This document shows, piece after piece, positions 1 through 7,246 of a stretch of DNA of 64,000 nucleotides (position 1 is the first letter of the stretch; every line of letters begins with the position of its first letter). The position numbers were made by a program, and so were the translations under genes. The notes under the pieces are model-generated. The model did no database searches. It was not told where the DNA came from and was given only the letters and a program-made list of their open reading frames with translations. Origin of the DNA: CAVXZE01 sp964615365 (lineage in GTDB: Bacteria; Myxococcota_A; UBA9160; UBA6930); contig CAZTOU010000007.1 in the NCBI GenBank assembly GCA_964615365.1, positions 82,679 through 146,678 on the forward strand, given 5' to 3'.

Positions 1-504
1 CACCACCGTCGCTCCGCGGAGCTGAAAGCGGTTCTCGCGGACGTGGTAGCGGAAGCCCGCGCCGCGATAGGTGCCGGTCTCGTCCTGGATCTCGACCGGC
101 GAGTTCGTCGAGACCAGCCCCGACTCGTGCACGTACCGCAGGCGCTGAGTTCGGAAGCGTCGGCCGTCGCCGGTGGTTCCGCGCACGTTCCCCTCCGCGT
201 CGAAATTGCTGGTCTCCAGGTCGATCGTCCCCCGCTCACACCTCATGTCGAGACCGGGGCTGCCGCGAGCGGAGGCCAGTCGGGCGTGGACGGTTTCCAG
301 ATGGGCGAGCTTCTCGAGGGTCTCGATCCGGGCGTGCTCGGCGGCGAGGACGACCTCGTTCCGGGTTCCCTGGCTCGCCACGAAGGTCATCCCCCCGAGC
401 TCGAGGGCGGGCGATGCCGCCTCTCCGGACCAGGCCGCGCCGGCGTATGCGAGCGAGATGACGAGGCAGGCGCCGGCGACGACATTCCCACGGAGGTGTC
501 CCAT
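1..504 (-). CDS. lptC: LptC, LPS export periplasmic/inner-membrane protein (3' end cut by window edge)
   Basis: LptC is the single-pass inner-membrane protein that passes lipopolysaccharide from the LptBFG transporter to the periplasmic bridge protein LptA. I translated this frame by hand from the ATG at 504; it stays open for 168 codons to the window edge. Residues 1-26 form a signal-anchor (GACLVISLAYAGAAW). From about residue 90 the sequence shows the LptC/LptA beta-jellyroll pattern, with 'FDAEGNVRGTTGDGRRFRT' followed by 'LRYVHESGLVSTNSPVEI'. At 168 residues it is close to the family length of about 190, so only a short C-terminal piece is missing. lptA and lptB usually follow and would lie beyond the left edge. 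The small exported protein at 569-844 is 64 bases upstream on the same strand and may share its operon. Confidence 0.82.
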   Translation of the reverse strand, partial: MGHLRGNVVAGACLVISLAYAGAAWSGEAASPALELGGMTFVASQGTRNEVVLAAEHARIETLEKLAHLETVHARLASARGSPGLDMRCERGTIDLETSNFDAEGNVRGTTGDGRRFRTQRLRYVHESGLVSTNSPVEIQDETGTYRGAGFRYHVRENRFQLRGATVV

Positions 505-568
505 ATGCAATAAACATACCGACTTGAACCCCCCGGGCAACCCTCGTACCCACACGAGGAGCGGCGGC

Positions 569-844
569 TCAGTCCGTACGGCCGAAGAGGGTACGCAGTG
601 GCTCGTGGGAGCCGAGCCAGTAGGCGGGCCGGAAGATCAGCGTATCGAGGATGACGCCAACGGGGTGCAGCACATACGCCGCGATCCGCACCGGATGACC
701 GGCCTCCTTGGAGTCGTAGTCGTCCGCGGCTCCGGCGGGCGCCGCCAGGGCGAGCAGGGCGAAGGCAAGCACGGTCGCGCGGAGCATCCGGCCGAGGCGC
801 CGTTCGACATCGGATCGTTTCCTGAGCACGAATTCTCCGTCCAC
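569..844 (-). CDS. Small exported protein of unknown function
   Basis: This 91-residue protein is not assigned to a named family. An internal Met at residue 20 (start at 787) begins a textbook signal peptide, 'MLRATVLAFALLALAAPAGA', so 787 is a credible alternative start; the longer form adds a charged N-terminus. The mature part is about 50 residues and carries a striking aromatic/proline stretch, 'AAYVLHPVGVILDTLIFRPA', then 'YWLGSHEPLRTLFG', which could lie along or across a membrane. It sits 64 bases upstream of lptC on the same strand, so a role in the cell envelope is possible, but that rests on position alone. Confidence 0.6.
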   Translation of the reverse strand: MDGEFVLRKRSDVERRLGRMLRATVLAFALLALAAPAGAADDYDSKEAGHPVRIAAYVLHPVGVILDTLIFRPAYWLGSHEPLRTLFGRTD

Positions 845-989
845 GAATTCCCCGTCGGTTCCGTCGCCGCGTAGCTTAGCCGATCGGCGTTGACGCCACA
901 GCGGCTTTCTCGGCCGGATCGGCTCCGATCTGAAGCCCTCGCGATCCGCGCCACCGCCGCGCTCCGCCGCGACGCGATAGGATTCCGGC

Positions 990-1459
990 GTGACGGTTGC
1001 GGCCTCCTCCTTCGGAGCCAGGTACGGACCCTGGGCCCTGGTCGCCGGCGCTTCGATGGGCCTCGGCGCGGAGTACGCCCGTCAGATCGCCGCGAGGGGA
1101 CTCAACGTCGTCCTCGTCGCGTGGCCCGCCGAGGGGCTGGAGGAGGTCGCGCGCGATCTGGAGAGGCGCTCTGGGAAGAGCTCCGACCCAGCGGTGTCGA
1201 CGTTCTCGTCGTCTGTCCCGGGGCGACCCGGACCCCGGGCTGGGAGCAGAGCCGCCCCCACCGCCGAGGGTTTCTCGCGCCCTCCGTCATGGAGCCCGCT
1301 CCGGTGGTGAGCGAGGCGCTGGAAGCGCTGGGAAGGCGTCCCATGGTGATCCCCGGACGGGCCAACCGCCTGCTCGGCCTTCTGCTCCACCGGTTGATGC
1401 CGCGACGCCGCGCCGTCGAGCTTCTGGCGCACTCGATGCGCCGGCTGTACCCGGGTTAA
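990..1459 (+). pseudogene. Short-chain dehydrogenase remnant with internal deletion and frameshift
   Basis: The first frame (from 990) encodes the start of a short-chain dehydrogenase/reductase: the Rossmann dinucleotide motif 'GASMGLGAEYARQIAARGL' and the second strand 'NVVLVAWPAEGLEEVARDLE'. At about 1160-1175 the similarity jumps to another frame, which encodes the C-terminal third: 'LWEELRPSGVDVLVVCPGAT', then a basic tail ending 'LAHSMRRLYPG' at 1459. The NAG motif, the catalytic Ser and the Tyr-x-x-x-Lys that lie between these parts in the family are absent. About 100 residues are therefore missing compared with the usual 250-270. The junction lies in a short G/A-rich stretch (gagaggcg). 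The enzyme cannot be active. Confidence 0.8.
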
Positions 1460-1531
1460 CGGGCGAGGCCCCGACCGAACCGCATCCCGATCGGGGGTTC
1501 GCTAGCTTGCTCCTACCGGAGGGGACTGCCG

Positions 1532-2200
1532 ATGATCGACCTCTACACCGCCCCGACGCCGAACGGGTGGAAGGCCTCCATCATGCTCGAGGAGGTCGGA
1601 CTCCCCTACCAGGTGACGCCGATCCGCCTCGGGAAGCTCGAGCAGAAGCAGGACTGGTATCTCGAGCTCAATCCCAACGGCCGCATTCCCACCATCGTGG
1701 ACCGGGACGCCGACGACTTCGCGGTCTTCGAGTCCGGGGCGATTCTCCTCTACCTGGCCGAGAAGACCGGACGCCTCCTCCCGAGCGATCCCCGCGGCCG
1801 CTCCACCGCAGTGCAGTGGCTGATGTTCCAGATGGGCGGTGTCGGCCCGATGCAGGGACAGGCCAACGTCTTCTTCCGCTACGCCCCCGAGAAGATCGAG
1901 TTCGCCATCGAGCGCTATCAGCGCGAGACCCGGCGGCTCTACGAGGTTCTCGACCGACGCCTGGGAGAGACCGAGTACCTGGCGGGCGACTACTCGATCG
2001 CGGACGTCGCCACCTGGCCCTGGGTCTCGATCCACGGGTGGGCGGGCGTCGACGTCGAGGGCCTGGACCAACTGAAGCGCTGGATCGAACAGGTCGGCGC
2101 GCGACCCGCCGTCCGCAAGGGAAGGGAGATCCCCCGACTGGTGGACCTCGAGGAGCGGGAGGCCGAGGTCGAAAAGACCGGCCAGAAGATACTCGTCTAG
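1532..2200 (+). CDS. Glutathione S-transferase family protein (YghU/YfcG-like)
   Basis: This 222-residue protein is a cytosolic glutathione S-transferase. Residues 1-75 form the thioredoxin-like domain, with 'YTAPTPNGWKASIMLEE' giving Thr9 and Asn11, the positions that contact the glutathione sulfur in the Nu-class/Ure2-like branch (YfcG, YghU). The cis-proline is Pro53 ('GRIPTI') and the gamma-glutamyl-binding pair is Glu67-Ser68. The rest is the all-helical C-terminal domain, with the N-capping motif 'YSIADVATWPW'. Nu-class proteins often act as disulfide-bond reductases on glutathione. A strong Shine-Dalgarno (ggagggg) lies 7 bases before the ATG. It is followed 32 bases later by glyoxalase I, another glutathione-using enzyme, so the two may be co-transcribed. 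Confidence 0.9.
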   Translation: MIDLYTAPTPNGWKASIMLEEVGLPYQVTPIRLGKLEQKQDWYLELNPNGRIPTIVDRDADDFAVFESGAILLYLAEKTGRLLPSDPRGRSTAVQWLMFQMGGVGPMQGQANVFFRYAPEKIEFAIERYQRETRRLYEVLDRRLGETEYLAGDYSIADVATWPWVSIHGWAGVDVEGLDQLKRWIEQVGARPAVRKGREIPRLVDLEEREAEVEKTGQKILV

Positions 2201-2232
2201 TCGAACCCCGCCTTCGACGGAGGAGAGCTGCC

Positions 2233-2652
2233 GTGAGATACCTTCACACGATGGTCCGCGTCACGAACCTCGATGCGTCGCTGCGCTTCTACTGCGACCT
2301 CCTCGGCCTGAAGGAGCAACGCCGGGTCGACGTCGAGGCGGGCCGCTTCACGCTGGTCTTCCTGGGTACCGACGAGAACCCGGAGGCCCAGGTCGAGCTC
2401 ACCCACAACTGGGATCCGGAAGAGCTCACCGGCGGCCGCAACTTCGGCCACCTCGCCTACAACGTGAAGGACATCTACGAGACCTGTCAGAAGCTGACGG
2501 AGGCCGGCGTCACCATCAACCGCCCCCCTCGCGACGGGCACATGGCTTTCGTGCGCTCGCCCGACGGAATCTCCATCGAGCTGCTCCAGGAGGGCCAGGC
2601 GCTGCCGCCGCGAGAGCCCTGGGCCTCGATGCCGAACGTCGGAGAGTGGTGA
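2233..2652 (+). CDS. gloA: Lactoylglutathione lyase (glyoxalase I)
   Basis: The enzyme isomerises the hemithioacetal of methylglyoxal and glutathione to S-lactoylglutathione in the cytoplasm. I chose the GTG at 2233, which gives 139 residues, the usual length; it is preceded by ggagga and gives the standard opening 'MRYLHTMVRV'. The four metal ligands of the family are all present: His5, Glu55 ('QVELTHNW'), His73 ('FGHLAYNV') and Glu116 ('ISIELLQ'). The two beta-alpha-beta modules cover residues 4-60 and 68-120. The gene follows a GST and precedes a phosphotransferase by only 3 bases, so GST, glyoxalase, phosphotransferase and DUF6285 may form one transcript. Confidence 0.92.
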   Translation: MRYLHTMVRVTNLDASLRFYCDLLGLKEQRRVDVEAGRFTLVFLGTDENPEAQVELTHNWDPEELTGGRNFGHLAYNVKDIYETCQKLTEAGVTINRPPRDGHMAFVRSPDGISIELLQEGQALPPREPWASMPNVGEW

Positions 2653-2655
2653 CGG

Positions 2656-3651
2656 ATGGGCGAGGTGCGCGCCGAGCCGGTGGCCGCGCTGCTCTTGCGG
2701 CGGCTCGGCGAGGCGGCGGAGGTGAAGGCGCTTCGGCGCCTCTCCGGAGGGGCCAACCAGGAGACCTGGTCGCTCGACGTGGAGATCGCCGGCACCCCGC
2801 TTCCCCTGATTCTGCGCAGGACGCCGGGGGGTGCCGCGGTTTCCGCGGTGAACCCCTCCGGTTTGACGCTCGAGACGGAGGCGGCGCTGATCGACCTGGC
2901 CGGTCGGTCGGGCGTCCCGGTTCCGGGAATCCGCTGCGTGCTGGAGCCGGCAGACGACCTCGGCTCGGGCTTCGTGATGGACCGCATCCCCGGCGAGACG
3001 ATTGCCCGGAAGATCCTGCGCGACGAGGAGTTCGCCGAGGTACGGCCCCGGCTCGCCCGCCAGTGCGGCGCGATCCTGGCGGCGATCCACGGGGTCGCCA
3101 CCGGCGATCTGAAGCTCGCGGTCTCTCCCGCCGAGGCTCAGCTCGACCAGTTTCGCTCCCTCTACGACGCCTATGACCACCCCCACCCCGTCTTCGAACT
3201 CGCCTTCCGCTGGCTCGGGGATCGCATCCCCGCCGAAGTCACCCCGGGGCTGGTCCACGGCGACTTCCGAAACGGCAACCTGGTGATCGGCGAGGAGGGC
3301 GTGCGGGCGGTTCTGGACTGGGAGTTGGCGCACCTCGGCGACCCGGTGGAAGACCTGGGATGGATCTGCGTCAACTCCTGGCGCTTCGGCGAGATCGACC
3401 ATCCCGTCGGCGGATTCGGAAGCCGTGAGGACCTGCTCGCGGGCTACCGCGAAGCCGGCGGGTGTCAGGCGGACCCGGAACGGGTCAGGTGGTGGGAGAC
3501 CTTCGGGTCGCTCAAGTGGGGAGTCATGTGCATGATGATGTATCAGATCTTCCGCGGAGGACTGGATCGCTCGGTGGAGCGCGCCGCGATCGGCCGGCGT
3601 GCTTCGGAGACCGAGATCGACCTGCTGAACCTGATCGCGCCGGAGTCCTGA
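2656..3651 (+). CDS. Aminoglycoside/choline-kinase-like phosphotransferase family protein
   Basis: This 331-residue protein has the protein-kinase-like fold of the APH family. The catalytic loop is 'LVHGDFRNGNLVI' (His201, Asp203, Asn208) and the metal-binding motif is 'AVLDWELAHLGDP' (Asp221). The N-lobe has 'RRLSGGANQETWSLDV' as its glycine-rich loop and 'LILRRTPGG' with the ATP-contacting Lys/Arg position. Members of this branch resemble the N-terminal domain of ACAD10/11 and are often found beside acyl-CoA dehydrogenases; they are thought to phosphorylate hydroxyacyl or other small-molecule substrates rather than antibiotics. The start lies 3 bases after the glyoxalase stop. A DUF6285 gene follows immediately, a pairing I know from other genomes. 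The substrate is unknown. Confidence 0.85.
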   Translation: MGEVRAEPVAALLLRRLGEAAEVKALRRLSGGANQETWSLDVEIAGTPLPLILRRTPGGAAVSAVNPSGLTLETEAALIDLAGRSGVPVPGIRCVLEPADDLGSGFVMDRIPGETIARKILRDEEFAEVRPRLARQCGAILAAIHGVATGDLKLAVSPAEAQLDQFRSLYDAYDHPHPVFELAFRWLGDRIPAEVTPGLVHGDFRNGNLVIGEEGVRAVLDWELAHLGDPVEDLGWICVNSWRFGEIDHPVGGFGSREDLLAGYREAGGCQADPERVRWWETFGSLKWGVMCMMMYQIFRGGLDRSVERAAIGRRASETEIDLLNLIAPES

Positions 3652-3653
3652 AC

Positions 3654-4031
3654 GTGCAGGACCAACCCTCTGCCATCGAGCTCCTCCAGGCGGTGCGGCA
3701 CTTCATCCACGACCAGGCGATCCCCCGGCTGGAGGGAAGAGCCGCCTTCCACGCGCGGATCGCTCTGAACGCCCTCGCCATCGTCGAGCGCGGGCTCGAG
3801 ATCGGCCCCGCGCAGGATGCCGCGGAGAGGGAGCGCCTCGAGACCCTGCTCGCCCGGAGCGGGTCCCTCGACGAGCTCAACCGCGAGCTCTGTCGACGCA
3901 TCCGCGCGGGGGAGATGGACCAGGGCAGCCCCGGCCTCGTCACGCATCTGCGCGAGACGACGCTTGCGAAGCTCGCAGTAGACCAGCCCCGCTACGCGGC
4001 CTATCGCAGAGCGGTGGGGAACGTGGAGTAG
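3654..4031 (+). CDS. DUF6285 domain-containing protein
   Basis: I recognise the family from its pattern: an opening like 'VQDQPSAIELLQAVRHFI', then 'IPRLEGRAAFHARIALNALA' and 'IVERGLEIG', and a C-terminal 'AVDQPRYAAYR'. The GTG at 3654 gives 125 residues, lies 2 bases after the phosphotransferase stop and has ggag about 9 bases upstream, so the two are very likely translated together. The protein is predicted to be all-helical and soluble, with no catalytic motif I can see. In other genomes DUF6285 genes accompany this kind of phosphotransferase and acyl-CoA dehydrogenases, so it may be an accessory subunit of the kinase. That role is inference. Confidence 0.78.
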   Translation: MQDQPSAIELLQAVRHFIHDQAIPRLEGRAAFHARIALNALAIVERGLEIGPAQDAAERERLETLLARSGSLDELNRELCRRIRAGEMDQGSPGLVTHLRETTLAKLAVDQPRYAAYRRAVGNVE

Positions 4032-4386
4032 CCAGCGCGACGGACGCCATCGGGCGCGAGGGCGTCGTCCCGCACTCCGGAGGGAGAACCTCTCCGATCC
4101 GATTTGACCGCCTCGCGAGGGTCGCTCCAGGCTGGCGGACGGGGTGGCTTCAACGCAAATCCTGGGAAAAACTTTTCCTTCCCTTATCCACGAGCGGAAG
4201 TTCCTTTCCACGGCCTTCTCAACACACCTCTGTGGATCAAAAAAGTTCCCTTTTGTTTTCAAGTACTTATGGATTCAACTTGAGAGACTCAGGTTGGAAC
4301 GGTTCTTGCCGCCCAAAGACATGTGCCTCTGTGACCACGCCGGCGCAGGGCGCAAACGGTGTTCGCACTGGGGAAAGGGGACCGAA
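4032..4386. other. Intergenic region, AT-richer than its surroundings
   Basis: No gene is visible in these 355 bases. Positions 4145-4290 are markedly AT-rich for this genome, with runs such as 'ggaaaaacttttcc' and 'tcaaaaaagttcccttttg'. The stretch ends in a sigma54-like promoter at 4295-4309. It appears to be the control region of the exported-protein gene starting at 4387. Two 9-base DnaA-box-like words (4184-4192 and 4231-4239) occur here, but nothing else suggests an origin. Confidence 0.6.
4295..4309 (+). promoter_or_regulatory. Candidate sigma54 (-24/-12) promoter
   Basis: The sequence TGGAACGGTTCTTGC matches the sigma54 consensus TGGCACG-N4-TTGC at all but one fixed position, with the required GG and GC spaced by exactly 10 bases. 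It lies about 80 bases upstream of the ATG at 4387, in an AT-rich region. Genes for PEP-CTERM exported proteins are often controlled by the sigma54-dependent regulator PrsR, which fits the downstream gene. No activator gene is in the window. Confidence 0.5.
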
Positions 4387-4779
4387 ATGCGGAAGCTCGA
4401 ATCGGCTCTGTTGGGCGCGGCGGCTCTGATGTTGGGCCTCGGTCTGGCGACAGGAGCGGGGGCGACGGCTTTCACCCTCGCCGATACCATCACCTTGGAG
4501 GATCCGAACAGCGATCTCGAAGTGATCCTTCTCCCCGACAGCACTGTTTCCGGTGCCACGACCTGCCTTTCGGGGACCTGCACACTCACCAACAACTTCG
4601 TCGTCTTCCGCGTTCAGGTGACCCACGTAACGGGCACGCTTCCGAACGTGGACGAGATCGGTGCCTCGGTCATCGCTCTCGACACCGTCGAAGGGGTGGG
4701 GGTCTTTACCGCTCCGAGCAACGTCGAGCCAGTACGAACGGCGCAACCAGCGCTCCGACGATCCCCCCCGCGGTATTGA
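4387..4779 (+). pseudogene. Exported protein, probably PEP-CTERM type, 3' end lost
   Basis: The product starts with a clear signal peptide, 'MRKLESALLGAAALMLGLGL' then 'ATGAGATA', and continues with a Thr/Ser/Val/Asn-rich beta-type sequence containing a likely disulfide ('TTCLSGTCTL'). This resembles the mature region of extracellular PEP-CTERM proteins. From about residue 113 ('FTAPSNVEP') the sequence changes to an Arg/Pro-rich tail, 'VRTAQPALRRSPPRY', which is simply the antisense of the neighbouring membrane-protein gene. The real C-terminus, including any sorting signal, is therefore missing. The ATG at 4387 follows gggaccgaa, a modest ribosome-binding site. Assignment to the PEP-CTERM class is inference from the N-terminus and promoter. 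Confidence 0.55.
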
Positions 4780-5926
4780 CCGCGCTCACCGCGCCGAAGC
4801 GGGCACCCATGCGCTCCTCGCCTACCCCGAGCCGCACCAGGAAGGGAAACGCGCCGCCCATCAGGAACGCCGGAGCGATGCAGCCGGCGACGACCTTGCC
4901 GAGCGCCGATGAAACGAGTCCAGGCGCCGGGCTCGCGAGCAGGGGGCGCAAGGCCAAGACGCCCAGCGCGAGCGTGGATGCAGCCGCGACTTCGATCCAG
5001 CCGAGGTCGCGCTCCGGCGTCAGTGTCCGAGCCGCTCGACGCCCGAAGGCGGCGTTGCCAGCGGCGAGTCCTACGAGAAAGCACGCCAGCACCAGCCCCC
5101 AGGCGTAGAGCGAAGAGCCGAGCTGGAGCATTGCCAGACGGGTAGCCAGAACCTCATAGCCGAGGGTCGCGATACCGGCGGCGCCGGCAGCGGCGAGCAC
5201 GAGCCCCGCCGCCGGCTCAGCCGACGGAGTGGCGGCTCCCGAAGGGCGTTGGGCCTTGCACCCGAGTGCGAGGGCGACCGCTCCGATCATCGCTCCCGAG
5301 CACACCGCAGCGAGGATCGCCGAGCGGAGACCGATTCTCGGAATGAGCAGTACCGCCACGCCGACCCCGACGACGGCGCCCGCAGTATTGGCTCCGACGA
5401 TCCAGCCCGCCTGCCGCGCGATGGTTCCGGGAGATCGGACCGCGCTCCGGAGGAGAGCCGGCAGGGTGCCTCCGAGCAGGAATGTGGAAGGCAGGATCGC
5501 CGCACAGGCGGCGCTGAGCGCAAGGCCGGAACCGCCTGCGTTCACGGCACCGCTACCGAGCCAGCGCAGAATCGGCACCGAGAGCGCAGCCAGCCCGGCT
5601 GCCGCGATCTCGAGGGCACCGTAGAGACGCAGCGGTGCGACGCTGCGGTCCGCGCGAGGCCCCAGGAGACGGGCGCCCAGTGCCAGTCCGCCGAAGAAGG
5701 CGACGAGAACCACCGAGATGGCCTCGATCTGGCTGCCGGCAAGCAGCGCGACCTGGCGTGTCCAGACCACCTCGTAGACCAGGGCGGGAATTCCGGAGAG
5801 AAAGGCGAGGAGCAGAATCGGCACGTCTCGCCAGATTAGCCGCGCACCCTCCTCTCGGCCTACCTTCCGCAGTGCAAGCCCGAGCGACAACCCGGCCCTG
5901 ATCAACGACTGGCTCCTCGAGGGCAT
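4706..5926 (-). pseudogene. Polytopic membrane protein related to fused spermidine-synthase-type transporters, C-terminus lost
   Basis: About 400 residues of hydrophobic segments are encoded. Two internally similar halves begin with 'AFLSGIPALVYEVVWTRQVA' and 'AGAAGIATLGYEVLATRLAM', the repeat typical of the membrane domain fused to spermidine-synthase-like proteins. Motifs such as 'STFLLGGTLPALLR' and 'AFLMGGAFPFLVRLGV' occur near the end of each half. The last helix begins normally ('AVNTAGGIVGALVAPFVLA') but stops abruptly at 'RRCSER', where the frame enters the truncated convergent gene. The remaining helix and any aminopropyltransferase domain are absent. I chose the ATG at 5926 because the upstream neighbour ends at 5983; a GTG at 5953 is an alternative. 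The function of intact relatives is uncertain. Confidence 0.6.
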
Positions 5927-5982
5927 GAAGGGCGGCACGGCTCTCGAGTGCACGCCGACCAGCACCGTCTTTCCGCGGCCAG

Positions 5983-7179
5983 CTAGGGGACGGCGGGCGC
6001 GGTGCACTCGCGGTTCCCTGGCTCGATCGGCTCGGGGTCGGAATCGTCCCGCGCGAGGTAGAGTCCAACGTCGTCCTCCCGAAGCTCCCACGGGGTGGAG
6101 TCGCGCTTGCGGTTGGGTCCAAACGAATACAGGTAGACGCTCCGCCTCGAACCGCGCTGCTCGCACCTTGAGCGGATCCAGTAGGGGTGGTTCCAGGGGT
6201 CGATCAGGAACTCGGCGCGCTGCTCGGGGAGCCCCTGCTGCACCAGCGACGCGAAGCGGCCCCACATCAGGTAGCCGGCGTCGTACTGCTCGACGAAGGA
6301 GTAGAGTCGCTTGGAGAGCTTGCAGCGCACCGGGAGGTCGCCGCGCTCTTCGCCGTGCGCCAGGATGTCATCCTTCAGCGCCTGCAGCTCGACGCGGGTG
6401 GTGGCCACCGCGTCCGGATCCGCCCGACGTTGAGTGCGTGAGACCGTAGCGTCTGCTGTCCCGAGGCCGATCACGAGGGCACCGCCCAGTACCACCAGGG
6501 TCGCCGTCGCCAGGCGGGGGGAGCGCTCGGCATCGCGGAAGGCGCGGAGCCAGGCGATGGCCGCGAACAGGAAGCCGAGGCCCACCATCAGCTCGACGAG
6601 CTCTCCGGTGAACTTCCACGGGTAGGCGAGATAGGCCCAGAGGGCCGCAGCGAAGCCGGGAGCCAGCGCGGCCGGCGGCGGAAGAATCGCGACTCGGAGC
6701 GCCAGCCGCCGCAATGGCGCCACCAGCGCGAGCATTGGGAGCGCAATCCCGTAGCCCGCGATCACGATCCGGAACCCCAGCTTGCGCAGCCCCGCGTCGA
6801 GCAGGTTGTGGAAGTTCAGCTCCTGCTGGTAGTTGTGCTCGAGGAAGTAGCTGGGTGGCCGGTAGCCCAGCGCCCGCTGGCCCCAGGAGATCTCCTCCAT
6901 CGCCACCGCCAGGCAGAACAGGGCGACGCCTGCAGTGAACCACGGCAGCAGGCGAGCGCTGCGCCACTGTCGCCAGCCGACCACCGCGAAGACGCCCGCC
7001 GCCAGCAGGAAGGCCCAGAAGGTCGCCCACTCGAGGGACTCATCCTCCTGGAGGCTGGTGTAGTAGAAGTCCTGGCCGACCAGCACCTGGATCAGGAACG
7101 CGTAGGCGAGCACGCCCCCCATGAGGGCGCTGGCCAGCACCCCCGTCCCGACGCCCATCGGCCCGAACCGCTCCCCCAC
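5983..7179 (-). CDS. Integral membrane protein with C-terminal GspG-like pseudopilin domain
   Basis: I chose the GTG at 7179, which has ggagg 4 bases upstream, giving 398 residues. The first 250 residues hold about seven hydrophobic helices, with a conserved-looking loop 'AMEEISWGQRALGY' after the third and a second loop 'YFLEHNYQQELNFHNLLD'. The C-terminal 130 residues are soluble. They contain a stretch resembling the globular end of type II secretion major pseudopilins: 'RVELQALKDDILAHGEERGD', then 'DPWNHPYWIRS', then 'VYLYSFGPNRKRDS' and an acidic 'REDDVGLYL'. In GspG this region binds calcium. A pseudopilin head tethered to a polytopic protein is unusual. I do not recognise a named family for the whole protein. 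It is divergently transcribed from the selenoprotein gene, 67 bases away. Confidence 0.7.
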   Translation of the reverse strand: MGERFGPMGVGTGVLASALMGGVLAYAFLIQVLVGQDFYYTSLQEDESLEWATFWAFLLAAGVFAVVGWRQWRSARLLPWFTAGVALFCLAVAMEEISWGQRALGYRPPSYFLEHNYQQELNFHNLLDAGLRKLGFRIVIAGYGIALPMLALVAPLRRLALRVAILPPPAALAPGFAAALWAYLAYPWKFTGELVELMVGLGFLFAAIAWLRAFRDAERSPRLATATLVVLGGALVIGLGTADATVSRTQRRADPDAVATTRVELQALKDDILAHGEERGDLPVRCKLSKRLYSFVEQYDAGYLMWGRFASLVQQGLPEQRAEFLIDPWNHPYWIRSRCEQRGSRRSVYLYSFGPNRKRDSTPWELREDDVGLYLARDDSDPEPIEPGNRECTAPAVP

Positions 7180-7246
7180 TGCACCTCCGGCTCCCCGACC
7201 CGGCCAACGTACCCCACCATGCCGTACCTTTGGGTCTGTGGGAGAC

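Noticed and set aside
997..2652. A 551-codon frame on the plus strand
   Set aside because: Only the last 139 codons (from the GTG at 2233) are a real gene, glyoxalase I. The rest runs in the wrong phase across the GST gene and the dehydrogenase remnant.
2656..3651. Aminoglycoside resistance kinase
   Set aside because: The fold is that of the APH family, but the sequence resembles the ACAD10/11-associated branch and is followed by DUF6285, which points to a metabolic substrate.
4184..4239. Two DnaA-box-like 9-mers (ttatccacg and tgtggatca) in an AT-rich patch, as a possible replication origin
   Set aside because: There are only two imperfect boxes, with no dnaA, dnaN, gyrB, parAB or rpmH nearby. 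The AT-rich patch is adequately explained as a promoter region.
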